64,000 bases of DNA, taken from NCBI GenBank assembly GCA_022495005.1, contig JAGYXB010000285.1:38978-102977 (forward strand), written 5' to 3'. The DNA is from Rhyacophila brunnea (Eukaryota > Arthropoda > Insecta > Trichoptera > Rhyacophilidae). The notes below the pieces were generated by a model that saw nothing but the letters and a program-made list of their open reading frames with translations, was not told the DNA's origin and made no database searches. The position numbers and the translations under genes were made by a program. Each line of letters begins with the position of its first letter. Within the stretch, counting starts at the first letter, position 1. Below are positions 23,220-33,699 of the stretch, in pieces.

Positions 23220-24651
23220 CAGTGGCGAAGGGTGGAGGTAGGCTGTTAAGATCCGCCATAAATAGTGGACAATAACCTTTTTCAGTCAAATGTATATGTT
23301 TTTATTGAAATAAGACTACAATTTACAGATGGTATTGGTTGGATTTTAAAAATCAATTAAACCCTGTCTTAGCCAAACCATAATATTGGTATATTTTAGG
23401 CGATATGACAAAATTGTGCACTTTTTGTCATTCTTACTTATTTGTTTTCGTTAGATTAAGAGTACGTATGAGGTACACATATAATACCAAACTATAATAG
23501 ATAAAAATTATTATTCTATATATAAAATATCCAAATTTATGTATGATTTAATTGCATAATTTTAGATATTTTATAGATATATGAGTATTTTTTGACTATT
23601 TATTATCTATTATAGCTTGGTTTTCGCAGGGTTTAATTGAATTTTAAAAACTAACCGACACCATCTGTAAAATGTTTCTTTTATCGTTTACCAGAGCCTC
23701 AAAAGTGTTGTTTTTCCAATACTCGATGCATGGCAGAGTTCTGTCACGAATATCATCTGTAAGGGATCTTGGCATTACGTTTGAGAGTAAACTGACATTT
23801 ATTAGCCATATAGTTACCATTTATAACAAAGCGCTTAAAATGTTGGGCTTCGTCATGCGTACTTCCCGGGTCTTTTCAGATGTCACGGTATTAAAACTTT
23901 TATTTAATTCTTTAGTTCGAAGCAGACTTGAGAGTGGGTCTATTGTTTGGGCACCGCACCAGTTGAAGTATGGCCTTATGGTGGAGAGGGTACAGAAGAA
24001 ATTCTTGAGACTCCTTTACTTGAGGTTGTATGGATACTATCCGTGGCTTTATCCAACTGACTTTCTCTTAGGCATGCTTACATACTGCAGTCTGCAATTT
24101 AGAAGAAATCTTTATTTAGCTACGTATTTTTTTCGACTTATACAAGGTATAAATGAGAACTCTGCCATTCTGGGCAGTGTTGACCTGTGTGTCCCTGATA
24201 ACTATCTTAGAAATAGAGACCATCATCCCAAGGTGCAGAACCAACCTGCCACTGGTAATGCCAATTGGGAGAGTGACAACTATGTTCAACGAAATTGCTT
24301 CGGGTGTTGATATATTCCACCTACGTGAGAATGAGTTTAGGTGGATGTTGTTTTATTAATTCTTAAAATAGGGTCTGCTTAACTCATCCGGTGTACTTCC
24401 TTGTACCTATCTAATTCATCTACTGATATATCTCTTTTTTTATGTGATACTGTTATATTTATATTTATCTTTGTTTCTAAATGTCATGTTGTGAACGTGT
24501 TAAACTTATAATTTGTAAATAAATGAATTGAATTGAATTGAAATTGAAAATGTAGTCTTATTTCAATGAAAACAAGTATGTATGACTGACAAAGTTTAGT
24601 GTGCAATATTTATGGGGGATCGTAACAGCCTACCTCCACCCTTCGCCTCTA
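23220..24651. mobile_element. Foldback (long inverted repeat) element, split by a LINE
   Basis: The ends match as inverted repeats (GGCGAAGGGTGGAGGTAGGC), with one end CAGT-GGCG and the other TAGA-GGCG. The arms extend through ATTGAAATAAGACTACA and ACAGATGGT to CCAAACCATAATA: 23,220-23,383 on the left, and 23,608-23,675 plus 24,547-24,651 on the right. Without the inserted LINE it would be about 560 bp, mostly arms. TATAG lies outside both ends and could be the target duplication, but this is ambiguous. Related single ends lie at 8175 and 31,826-32,090. Confidence 0.75.
23676..24546 (+). mobile_element. 5'-truncated Jockey/CR1-like LINE in a foldback arm
   Basis: Encodes the C-terminal reverse transcriptase region: ISSVRDLGITFESKLTFISH, then KALKMLGFVMRTSRVFSDV and FNSLVRSRLESGSIVWAPHQ. 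A 3' untranslated region follows, with a tail of GAATTGAATTGAAATTG. The catalytic domain is absent. AAAATGT is duplicated at 23,669-23,675 and 24,547-24,553, marking the insertion exactly. The opposite arm of the host element shows the pre-insertion order. An open frame crosses the left junction (its ATG is at 23,672), so the first two codons are not LINE sequence. Confidence 0.85.
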
Positions 24652-25009
24652 TAGGCTACATGTTATCCAAGTCACTCTTAAAAGCTAATGACACAATTTC
24701 GAATCGCAATCGGTCCATTTTTCGTCAAAGATTTTTTCCAATATGCATCAAATTTTTTTGTAATAAATATTGAACAAATAAATAATAATTATTGTATTTT
24801 TATTCATAATAAACATCATAAATACAAAATGTCAATAACAAAAAATTGGCTTACGCTTGACTTGGATTGCGATTAAATTAATAATTTCATTTACCTCACT
24901 TGATAACAAAGTCTAGGTCAAAGTTTAAAAAAAAATCCCTTCTGATTGACACAATTTGAAAGTACGTCCGATAAAACGTAGTTATAATAAATGATTTGCA
25001 TGCACCATT
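24652..25009. other. Unannotated AT-rich DNA
   Basis: Nothing recognised; a 62-codon open stretch at 24,688-24,876 is likely chance. Confidence 0.5.
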
Positions 25010-25120
25010 ATATAGATGGATCGATAGTTTAAAAGCACTCACCCGGGAAGTGAAAGATGATTATTTGAGCCCCACTCGGTCTAACTTTTTTTCTTGGATT
25101 TTTTCTTAAATGATGAGTTT
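25010..25120 (+). repeat. tRNA-derived SINE, family 3, copy 2
   Basis: ATAGTTTAAAAGCACTCACC (A-box side) and TTTGAGCCCCACTCGGTC (B-box side) at tRNA spacing, followed by TAACTTTTTTTCTTGG. Matches the minus-strand copy at 22,885-22,985. Confidence 0.55.
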
Positions 25121-25478
25121 CAAAAATAGGTTTTTTATACGTAATCAATATTTATCCTTAACTCATGTATTATTATCAAAAGTGGGAAACTATTCACATG
25201 TTAGCTAATAATAATTATTGTCGTGGCCAATATGGAATGAGACTTCAAGAGATGAATATAATATTATAAGGGTGATAAAATTGGAAATGCCTATATTCCT
25301 TAATTGAACGTTAAATCCAACGAAGATGAGTGGTGATTGATTTTATTTTATTAGTAGTTCCAAAACATTGACATATGAATACTTTAGATTTTACGGCGCA
25401 TAAGAATTCAGTGTCTGATATAAAATTGAGGGTAGTTTTTATATCCTTCGTAACGTAATAGTTTAAGGCATACCATGT

Positions 25479-25840
25479 TTAAGGGCATACTTCAGTGAAA
25501 CGGCAAATAATTTTCAACTATAGGTGCGACGAAATTTCGGGCTCGGCGAGAAAAAGTCGAGCTGTGAACACATAAATTTGTTTTGTGATGGCGACAGGGG
25601 AATTAATTCTTAAATCATGTAAAGATGACTAAAAAACGTTATCCATTTACTTGAAAAAAAAAACATGTCAATGAATATATTATTATTATTACTAATAGAA
25701 CAATAAACATAACATTAAATGGACGCATGTTGACTTTTTATGACAAATTATGTTTTGTTCTGCACGCGTTATTTGCACAATCCGCGCATCGCCTAATCAC
25801 GATCTTTTTATACCATGCCTCAGCTGAGGTATAGCCTTAA
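25479..25840 (-). mobile_element. TTAA-flanked MITE, copy T2
   Basis: TTAA on both sides. The left terminus GGGCATACTTCAGTGAAACG and right terminus CCTCAGCTGAGGTATAGCC match T1 and T3. The body includes GCAAATAATTTTCAACT and CCGCGCATCGCCTAATCACG. Confidence 0.8.
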
Positions 25841-27226
25841 GATAAAAACTCAATTTATTAAGAGTTCCGAGGGTCCAAAATTATAGTAGAAGTAATTAAT
25901 GCATGGTGTCAACAACAATAGAATATATTAATAATATAAAATTGTGAAGCCAGTCTCCATATACCAATAATTTGAGACGAGATTTTCTTTATGTTTTAAT
26001 GACAGGCAGGTGATAAAACTAACGAAATACAAAGCCGAGGAATGTCCTCAAATATTACCAACACTAAATGCGCATTTTTAATCAATTTTATTGCAATTAT
26101 TGTGATATTTACCTACATAATTATTAACATGTGTTTAATTTTATCCCATATATTTTATTCACACTAGAAAATTAAACCTTGTTTCAGTTTCACCCAGAAG
26201 GCGACCCACTTATTTACAACCCATTATTGTTGTGTTCGTATTTTATTAAAACTGAAACATAGGAAAAACTATAATTATATTTAGTAAAGAGCGTCAGACA
26301 ATTTTTTCGGTTGAACTTTAAACTTTGAAAATAATATTTTTCTTATAATATTATGTAATCATTGTAATAAAACACTGATATTTAAAAATCACTGAATATT
26401 ATCATCCCTCACCATGAATAAATGTGTCTTTAGTAATTTGTAAATAATTGTAAAAATAATAAATTTGCTTTTATGTATTAATTATAAAAAATAAACACAA
26501 TTTTGAATAAAGCATGTTATGCTGTGAAGGGTCTAAAATCATAAATAACTACGCCTATGGCTCAAATAAAGAATGTATGAAAACGATGCATTGTTTTACC
26601 TCCAAACCTTTGTCCCTGTTAATTACTGAGTTACCTTTTTTTTCAAAAAAAAAAAAATGATGCTGTTTTAACTGGTTCTTGGATAATTTATTGTCCTTTT
26701 TTCGGTTTCCGACAGAAAATAATTAATTTCGTTAAAAGCCTCTCTGACCCTTATCAGGTGTTGTCAAAAGTTTCCGGCGCCGGAGCCCCTATATTTAATT
26801 TTTAAAGTCTTCAGTCGCACCTGGTGCCTTGAGTTCAAAAATTCAAAAGGTTAAATTGTAAATAATTTAATGCTATTATGTTATGTTATTACTGTTAAAC
26901 TAATATTTGGTCAAATCTTTCCTGAGCCTTATAATTTACCAATGAAATTTTTAGGCAAAACTCAAAATGTTTCGCAAAAAGTATACCTATATTGGGTCGA
27001 TCTGGTGCAGGAAAAAGGCTCTTAGTTCTTTCTTTTCTTCTTGATCCCTAATTTTTTTACCGGCACTTAGGTATATTATTTACCGCTTGGTGAATTCGTA
27101 AATTCAGAAGGTTTTAAGATGGCCCTGTGATCGATTAATGCCCCTTGAATATCACCGTATGAATGCATTCTGATCTAGTCACTACAAATGCCAATATTTT
27201 GCTTGGGCTGAAAACCTTTGACACCC
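25841..27226. other. Unannotated AT-rich DNA
   Basis: No gene or element termini recognised. GC-richer patches near 26,750-26,850 give no recognisable protein. Confidence 0.45.
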
Positions 27227-27468
27227 ATGGTGGCCGCACGGCTTAAGCGTTGGACTATCATGCCGTGGGTCTCAGGTTCGAATCCTGGGTCTGGCATGTA
27301 CACATATTGTTTTTCAATTTATGTGAGTCAGGATATGGACCTAATATGTTGAGCAAGTGGCTGACATCCATTTCTCGTAAAAAACAAAATATTTTGATAC
27401 AAACCTCTACTCTGTGGAGTCCCATTATGATCCTATTAGGATCGGACATGGTTTGAAAAAAAATTGAA
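27227..27468 (+). repeat. tRNA-derived SINE, family 1, best copy
   Basis: Begins GTGGCCGCACGGCTTAAGCG (A box) and has GGTTCGAATCCTGGGTCTGG (B box), resembling a serine or leucine tRNA head. The body carries ATTGTTTTTCAATTTATG and GTGGCTGACATCCATTTCTC. It ends near GATCGGACATGG with an A-rich run. Other copies: 22,996, 41,822 and 57,025. Confidence 0.8.
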
Positions 27469-27645
27469 GTATTTTATTGCTGATCTGAAGGTCTCTCCAC
27501 ATAGTTTTGTTTGCTTGTATTGTTTATAGCTTTTTTTATATATACTATATAATAATATGTATTAATTAATTATAACTAATAATTTTTTGATAGTTTACCA
27601 TGCTCCTCTATTCAATGTGTACTTTTTATTAGGAAGTCTCTGTAA

Positions 27646-28015
27646 TGCGTCAATTACATTGAACTATTTTACGAGCTGTTTGTTGGTGAATTCAAAAGCA
27701 GGCGATTCAGCTGCTGCGATTGTGATGATGACACACCAACATTTCCATTCGCTGAGAAGCCAACAAGCTAGTGACTATTGTGACATAACGTAGTTTGTTT
27801 TTTATCGGGAGGTCGCTACTACGCTCTACTGCGCAGACGCAGTAAGCCCACACGCCGGCATGTACCGTGTAAAGTTGACCGGCTTTCAACTTTTCTCGGT
27901 AGATTGTTTACAATCTACTTATTAGCTTGTTCGATGATGACACTGGGCAACTTTACAGGTAGATTGTAAATTCGCCAACAAGCAGCTCGTAAAGTAGCTC
28001 AATGTCATTGACGCA
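27646..28015. mobile_element. PIF/Harbinger-type MITE, 370 bp
   Basis: Inverted arms of about 50 bp: TGCGTCAATTACATTGAACT at the left and TGCGTCAATGACATTGAGCT as the complement of the right. Both continue through TTTACGAGCTG and TTGTTGG. TAA flanks each side (27,643-27,645 and 28,016-28,018), which fits the 3-bp duplication of PIF/Harbinger. Open stretches inside do not resemble a transposase. Confidence 0.75.
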
Positions 28016-28369
28016 TAAAATTAGTCAAAGCACAGTAGACTGCACGGAAATCTCAGTATGGGTGTCTGCTCCTCAGACATTTCCAAACATCATAATTGCT
28101 GATGCTTCACATCCAAACGAGGGGCCTTGTGATACAGTCAATCAAGACCAAGTACAGTGCGGGGTAGGTTGCTTTGGAGAGTCTTTATTTATGTTATATT
28201 AATGTATTCGTCCAGTCTTGCCATATGGCATTAGATATGTCCCATTACAATTTACTCACATTGGGGTACTCTATCATATTGTATTTTTTTGCGTTATCCC
28301 CAATATGAATTTTTCTATGCCACGTTGCTCTACCCGTACTTTGTGAATTTCTCTTACATGTTTCACATG

Positions 28370-28771
28370 GGTTTGGGTCGAAATCACGAAGGCCAGAATC
28401 CCGAAGGCCGAAATCCTGAATGCTGAAATCCCGAAATTCCGAAAGCCTAAATCCCGAAAGCCGAAATCCCGAAGGCCGAAATCCTGAATACCGAAATCCC
28501 AAACGCTGAAATCCCGAATGGCCGAAATCCCGAATGGCCGGAATTCCGAAGGCCGAAATCCCGAAAAATAAAAAAAATACAAACAGTACCCAATAATTGC
28601 GCAATCCCAACGCTTATCTTGAATTGCGCAAATTTCACAAGAGAAAAAAAAACCTAAAATTGTTATGTGGAAAAATAGGTTTTTGTGTCTCTTGTAAAAT
28701 TTGCGCAATTATTACTGTTTGTATTTTTTTATTTTTCGGGATTTCGGCCTTCGGGATTTCGTCCGGCACCC
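28370..28771. mobile_element. Mutator-like foldback element, 402 bp
   Basis: Ten bases, GTTTCACATG, are repeated exactly at 28,360-28,369 and 28,772-28,781. TSDs of 9-10 bp point to the Mutator superfamily. The ends are GGTTTGGGTCGAAATC and, in complement, GGGTGCCGGACGAAATC. Inside, CGGGATTTCGG and TTTGCGCAATT blocks form a long hairpin (28,545-28,650 against 28,670-28,765). The left arm is expanded by a minisatellite. No transposase. Confidence 0.75.
28379..28567. repeat. Minisatellite of GGCCGAAATCCCGAA units
   Basis: About eleven imperfect 15-18-bp units (CCGAAATCCCGAAGG and variants). On the minus strand this gives spurious peptides rich in SGFRLSGFR-like repeats, which should not be taken for a gene. 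Confidence 0.85.
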
Positions 28772-28800
28772 GTTTCACATGCACACAAAAGCATTACCTA

Positions 28801-29399
28801 AAGTTCGCTCAAAATCAACACACCCCGCACCACACTCGGTTTTATTAAATTTACGCCTGGGAATGTCTCAAGAGCAGATGCCCAAGACTGAGGTCACCAC
28901 CCACTCAAGTGAGCTCTGACTGAACTTATTTACTAAATTTAATAAAAAATGCCCATGGGAGAGAGAAACATGAAGAATTAACAAAAATATACGTGATTCT
29001 AAATAATTTACATATTACAATACTTCACACCGTGAGTATAAAACTAAGGCATCTGCAAATTTTTATATTTCGAGATTAAATGCAAAAAAACTGCAAAAGT
29101 CGTGAGCTTGATAATGTAAAAATGAAGTAACTGAAAGAACATGCAATATAATTTAGATATAAATCAAATATTATGGTTTTTTTTAGAAACTCTATATCTC
29201 CCAACAAAACGAAGACTTCAAACCCTAATATATCCAAAATATGTCTTTTGCAGATGCCTTGGTTTTACACTCACGGTGCGACTTATGTAAAAATAAAGCT
29301 AAAAAATACAAACATACTAAACTATGTGAAGAGATCTGAATGTCCGCTACAAGATTTTATATACTTATATATTTTTTTATATTGTATAAATAATGAACA
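28801..29399. other. Unannotated AT-rich DNA
   Basis: No coding region or element ends recognised. Confidence 0.5.
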
Positions 29400-29635
29400 T
29401 GACAAATTATAAATTCAATGCATTAAGGACATGACATAAAGTAAGTGTTAACAATTTTTCAAATAAAAATACATGGTAATGTGAGTAGATAATGCAATAT
29501 TAAAATACGCACACAGAATGAACTAGGTTAATAATAGACTCTATCTTAAAAACCTATAAAACAACGTCCATCCAAATTCACCCTCACGTAAGTGGAATAT
29601 ATCAATATCCGAAGCGATGTGATTTTAAGATACCG
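29400..29635 (-). mobile_element. Jockey/CR1-like LINE 3' remnant
   Basis: TCACGTAAGTGGAATATATC and ATATCCGAAGCGATG match, in reverse, the end of the coding region of the LINE at 23,676-24,546. The lower end fits its 3' untranslated region (TTATAATTTGT). Strongly decayed. Confidence 0.5.
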
Positions 29636-29704
29636 CAATTATTGTTGGAAAATCAAAGCACCGTTTGTTTGTTTTATTTATATTATCTAATGTTGTCAAA
29701 ACAG

Positions 29705-30425
29705 TTAGTTTTATTTTCTTCTTCTTCTTCTTTTGCCATATCCGCCCCTTAACTGGAGCATATTATGGACACCATGTGGCGCCTCCAAGAATCCCTGTCA
29801 CTCGCCAGTCGTCTTGCTTCGTTCCAGGTCAAACCAGCATCCCGTAGCTCCGCCGTATACACTCTGTAGATTGTATTTAGCGGCCTTCCAGGACGCTGGA
29901 ATCCGGTCGGCTTGAAGAACAGGCAAGCCAGGTTGAAGTTCTCTTCTGGCATCCGCAGCATGTGGCCGAGCCAGGTCAAACGTCGCCTCTTCATTTTCAG
30001 CGTGATAAGAGGCTGCATGGTGCGTTCTCTTATCTCCTCGTTGCTCCTAAAGTCATAGCACCGCACACCCAGTATTCTGTCAAACATCTGTTTTTGAAGC
30101 TCAGTATACGGTTGGTATGAGCATTCGTAAGGTGCCATGATTCGTTTCCGTATCGCAGCACCGTCAGAATACAAGTGTCGAATAGGCGGCATTTGGTTTT
30201 GACCGAGTACAATCGTCCCAGACATTCCGCATCGAGTTGAATGTTGCTCCAGCCATTCCCATTCGGATAGCGAGCTCTTTCTGAAAATTGCCATCTCCCG
30301 TGATGTGTACCCCCAGGTACTTGAAGCTGTCGACGCTCTCGATGTTTTGTCCGTCGCTAAACAGAGAGAAATCTGGATCAGGACAGGTGCTATTAGCACC
30401 TATTTTTCTTACAGAAGTTAAATCA
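29705..30425 (-). mobile_element. LINE reverse transcriptase C-terminus with (GAA)n tail
   Basis: Read on the minus strand, across frameshifts, it gives SVDSFKYLGVHITGDGNF, CRLFDTCILTVLRYGNESWH, QMFDRILGVRCYDFRSNEEI, then RRRLTWLGHMLRMPEE and AELRDAGLTWNEARRLASDR. These are the thumb and C-terminal blocks of a non-LTR reverse transcriptase. The polymerase motifs themselves are not included. It ends in GGGGCGGATATGGC and an AAGAAGAAGAAG tail, as at 18,440-18,755. The element is 5'-truncated and inactive. Confidence 0.85.
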
Positions 30426-30631
30426 ACCATACGTATTAAAAGTTTGTTAAACTCTTGTTCAAAATCTTTGCTTGCAAGAGAATATTTTTATTAACTTTTA
30501 TAGCAATATTCTAGATGAAACAAGTACAGCTACTTGCTATGTTTTATTACTCATAAAGCACAATAGAATTGAAATACTCACGTATTTGTCAATACAGAAG
30601 GTTACAATGTAAAATCTGACGCTATCGTGAC

Positions 30632-31380
30632 TAGGAATTCCAATCCCGGGATCCCGAGCTATTTTCGATACCTATGAATCCCGGGATTGATAAATATAAT
30701 CCCGAGACTTTCGGGATTAATTTTTTTATCAATGTTTATGGAAAATACAATAAAAACGAAAATATAACAGAAAAAATACTTTTAATAACTAATAACTACA
30801 TTAGAAATAAACTGAGTTTGAATGAAGTTTGATTTATACGCACGTGGAAGTTGTCGATTCATTTTATTTTTCACGTAAATTAATAAAAATGATAAAGATT
30901 AGGAAAAAAACAATGCTTCGCACTATTAACAAAGTAATTCCACCATGATCTCATACGTTTTACGGCAGTTTCATATTTGGCTGACTAATTAGATTTATGA
31001 AGCGGAAAGGCCATAAGTACACCATGATTTGCTTTACTATTTTAAATCTCGCAAAACCAATCATTAAGTTTTTATTATCAGAAATAGGAATCTTATATTA
31101 AATTCACATTATTATTTATATTACAATATTATTAATTCCATTAAACTTATGTATTTCCAAGATTGAACGTATACAATATTAACAATAAATATCTTGAATA
31201 GTATAAATTATACTAGATTCATTTTTACCGATTTTATCAATGTTATTTGTAAATATAAATTTTTTATATTAACAATGGAAAAAAATGGCAATCCTGGGAG
31301 CAGTCCAGGGATCCCGGGATTGTCAAATTGTAATCCCGAAATCCCGGGATCAGAATTTTAGCTCGGGATTAGATTCCCTA
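30632..31380. mobile_element. hAT-type MITE H1, 749 bp
   Basis: Ends TAGGAATTCCAATCCCGGGA and, in complement, TAGGGAATCTAATCCCGAGC. The 8-bp flanks ATCGTGAC and GTCGTGAC differ at one base, as expected of an aged hAT duplication. Subterminal CCCGGGAT and TCGGGATT palindromes are clustered at both ends and could be transposase-binding sites. The second copy is at 47,245-48,086. No transposase frame. Confidence 0.82.
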
Positions 31381-31667
31381 GTCGTGACTAGTGCTACAAT
31401 ATTGGATTTTCAATATAGATCCGAATACCTAGTTATGACATTTATAGGTGTAATGATTACTTGCTGAAGGACATTATTATTTTCTACCACACACAAACCA
31501 CATCACAATGTAACCTTTATATCAAATCTATCGTACTTATGTAGAGTGCAGAAATTTCAGCAATGCTAGATTTAATAAATAATTACAATCAAATCGGTCT
31601 TTGTTCTATTACCTGCTACCCGAAACATTTTGGTGGATATTTGTAGTCGTACCAATCACGGTAATTA

Positions 31668-31825
31668 TTAAGGCTATACTTCAGTTGAGGCATGATGCAT
31701 TTGTCATAAAAATTCAACTTGCGTCCATTTAATGTTATGTTTATTGTTATATTAATAATAATAGTCTATTCATTGACATGTTTTCTTTTTCAAGCACATA
31801 CGTAAAGTTTTTTAGTCATCGACGA
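31668..31825 (+). mobile_element. TTAA-flanked MITE, truncated copy T4
   Basis: Starts TTAAGGCTATACTTCAG. Compared with T3 it lacks about 75 bp after GAGGCAT and stops at TTTTTTAGTCATC, where a foldback-family piece begins. Confidence 0.65.
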
Positions 31826-32090
31826 TTAAAAAAAAACTAACCAACACCATCTGCAATGTGTACTCTTAATTTAATGAACATAATCAAGTACCTACGGCTG
31901 AAAAAGTGGACGATATTTTTGTCGGGTCTTCATAACCTACCTCCACTACTATGGTGGTTTGGTTTAGGCAATATTAAATTGAATTTTAAAAACTATCCAG
32001 TTCCAAATGTAATTTGTATTATTAGTTCAAAAAAAACAAATAAGTATGATTGACAAAATCTACCAACTACCTCCACCCTTCGTCACTGCA
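31826..32090. mobile_element. Foldback-family remnant
   Basis: Carries AACCAACACCATCTGCA, CATAACCTACCTCCAC, GGTTTGGTTTAGGC and the terminus CTACCTCCACCCTTCGTCACTG, as in the element at 23,220. It looks like two right-arm pieces in tandem rather than a simple hairpin. Confidence 0.55.
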
Positions 32091-32146
32091 TTGTAATAAG
32101 GATGGATGCTGAAAATTGACATTCTTATCTATCACATCATATTCTG

Positions 32147-32518
32147 TTAAGGCTATACTTCAGTTGAGGCATGGTCTAAAAAGATCGTGGCTAGAAGATG
32201 CGCAGATTGTGCAAATGACGCGTGCCGAACGAAATATAATTTGTTGTAAAAATTCAACTTGCGTCCATTTAATGTTATGTTGATTATTATATTAGTAATA
32301 ATAATAGTATATTCATTGACATGTTTTCTTTTTCAAGTACATACGTAAAGTTTTTTAGTCATCTTTACACGATTTAAGAATATATTCATCCGACGCCATG
32401 ACAAAACAAATCGACGTGCACACACCTCGACTATCGGTCTCCGATTGGCGACGAGTGCTAAATTTCGTCGCACCTACTGTTGAAAATTATTTGCCGTTTC
32501 ACTGAAGTACGCTCTTAA
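32147..32518 (+). mobile_element. TTAA-flanked MITE, copy T3
   Basis: TTAAGGCTATACTTCAGTTG at the left and the complement of the right end, TTAAGAGCGTACTTCAGTG, form the inverted termini. The interior holds ATTCAACTTGCGTCCATTT and ATTTGCCGTTTC. Opposite orientation to T1 and T2. Confidence 0.82.
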
Positions 32519-32935
32519 ATCAGAAAACACACCGTCAACTTATTTACTTATTACAACTTATTAACTACATTGGTATTTCGTTGAGTTGGGTAATGTTTAA
32601 CATTTTTGTATCCTTTCATAATGTGGCGGAGGTATTATTGATTTATGGTTTTGATAAAACAGAACTTATCGGTTCATTCCCATTCATTTCATGACATCAA
32701 TATAGTAGAGAAGTTATAGATATAATAACGCAGCCGCCGTAGTGAACGGTCGATTTGTTTTATCCACTTGATAATTGATTTTAAAAAGTTAACTCTTTTA
32801 AAATTACATAGCCGTAGAAAACAATAACAACAGTGTGTGACTTGTGTACATAAATATATTGATTAATATTTATTTAATTATTAATGTGTTAAAACAAATC
32901 AATATTTTATAAATAATGAATGGTATAGGGACCAT

Positions 32936-33330
32936 ACGAATAAAAGAAGATAAAATGAAGAAGAAGAAGAAGAAGAAGATGGTTGTACTATTTCAGAAAC
33001 CTTTGCGGGTGTTAACACAACAACTGACGAAGGTTTTATTGCAATCGGATGAATGGTATAGGGACCATACGAATAAAAGAAGATAAAATGAAGAAGAAGA
33101 TGATGATAATTTTTCTAATTCAAAAACCTTTATGGATGTGCATACAACCACTTACCAAAATTTCATTGCAATCGGATGAATGGTATAGGAACCATACGAA
33201 TAAAAGAAAATAGAATGAAGAAGAAGAAGAAGTGAGGATTTTTCTAATTCAGAAACCTTCATGGGTGTGCATACAACCACTTACCAAAATTTCATTGCAA
33301 TCGGATGAATGGTATAGGAACGCATACGGG
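32936..33330 (+). repeat. Tandem repeat of about 113-129 bp with GAA runs
   Basis: GAATGGTATAGG recurs at about 32,938, 33,051, 33,178 and 33,307. Each unit contains ACCATACGAATAAAAG, a GAAGAAGAAG run, a CAGAAACCTT-like block and TTGCAATCGGATG. It is probably the expanded 3' part of a retroelement, since such a motif usually precedes a CAGACAGACAGA tail. Confidence 0.7.
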
Positions 33331-33540
33331 ACATACACACAGACAGACAGACATACAGACAGACAGACATTCATTTTTATATATTAGTATAGCCTATACT
33401 CTTTCCGCAAGTGCAAGCAATAAGTTTACAAAGTTTTATCGCAATCGGATGAACGGTATGGCTGCGCATTAAATACGAACAAACAAACACACAAACACAC
33501 AAATACACAAACACACAAATATTAATTTTTATATATTAGA
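33331..33540 (+). repeat. Two retroelement-like tails (CAGACAGA and ACAAACAC)
   Basis: GACAGACAGACATACAGAC followed by ATTTTTATATATTAGTATAG, then a second ATCGCAATCGGATGAACGG block ending in (ACAAACAC)n and TTTTTATATATTAGAT. The two units look like duplicated 3' ends of the same element. Confidence 0.55.
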
Positions 33541-33699
33541 TATTTTACACCCGTGCAGTATACTTACATAACCTAAATTTGATTCCAATTTTTGTTCATT
33601 TTGTTTGTGCCAGTGCCGTGATCAATTAGCACTAATAGCCAATTATCATAATCATTAATAGTATGTATACCGCACTCTACGATATTATTACAATTACAT

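Larger units (their letters stand above)
28262..28800 (-). mobile_element. RTE LINE fragment interrupted by a Mutator-like element
   Basis: The minus strand reads VREIHKVRVEQRGIEKFILG followed by ITQK, matching KKEIQKLRVAQRGMERCMLG of copy A. The RTE bases GCATGTGAAACATG are rejoined if the 402-bp element and one target copy are removed (copy A has GCGTGTGAAACATGG). Homology upstream of the insertion is short and weak. Confidence 0.65.

Noticed and set aside
27227..27300. A functional tRNA gene
   Set aside because: A and B boxes are present, but a shared SINE body follows and the acceptor stem does not close; at least three other copies have the same body.
28245..28708. Overlapping minus-strand frames with SGFRLSGFR-like repeats, as if a repetitive structural protein
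   Set aside because: They are translations of a 15-18-bp minisatellite inside a Mutator-like element, open in several frames at once.
33331..33540. CRISPR-like or regulatory array of short repeats
   Set aside because: The repeats are simple CAGACAGA and ACAAACAC tails typical of retroelement 3' ends, in a eukaryotic context.
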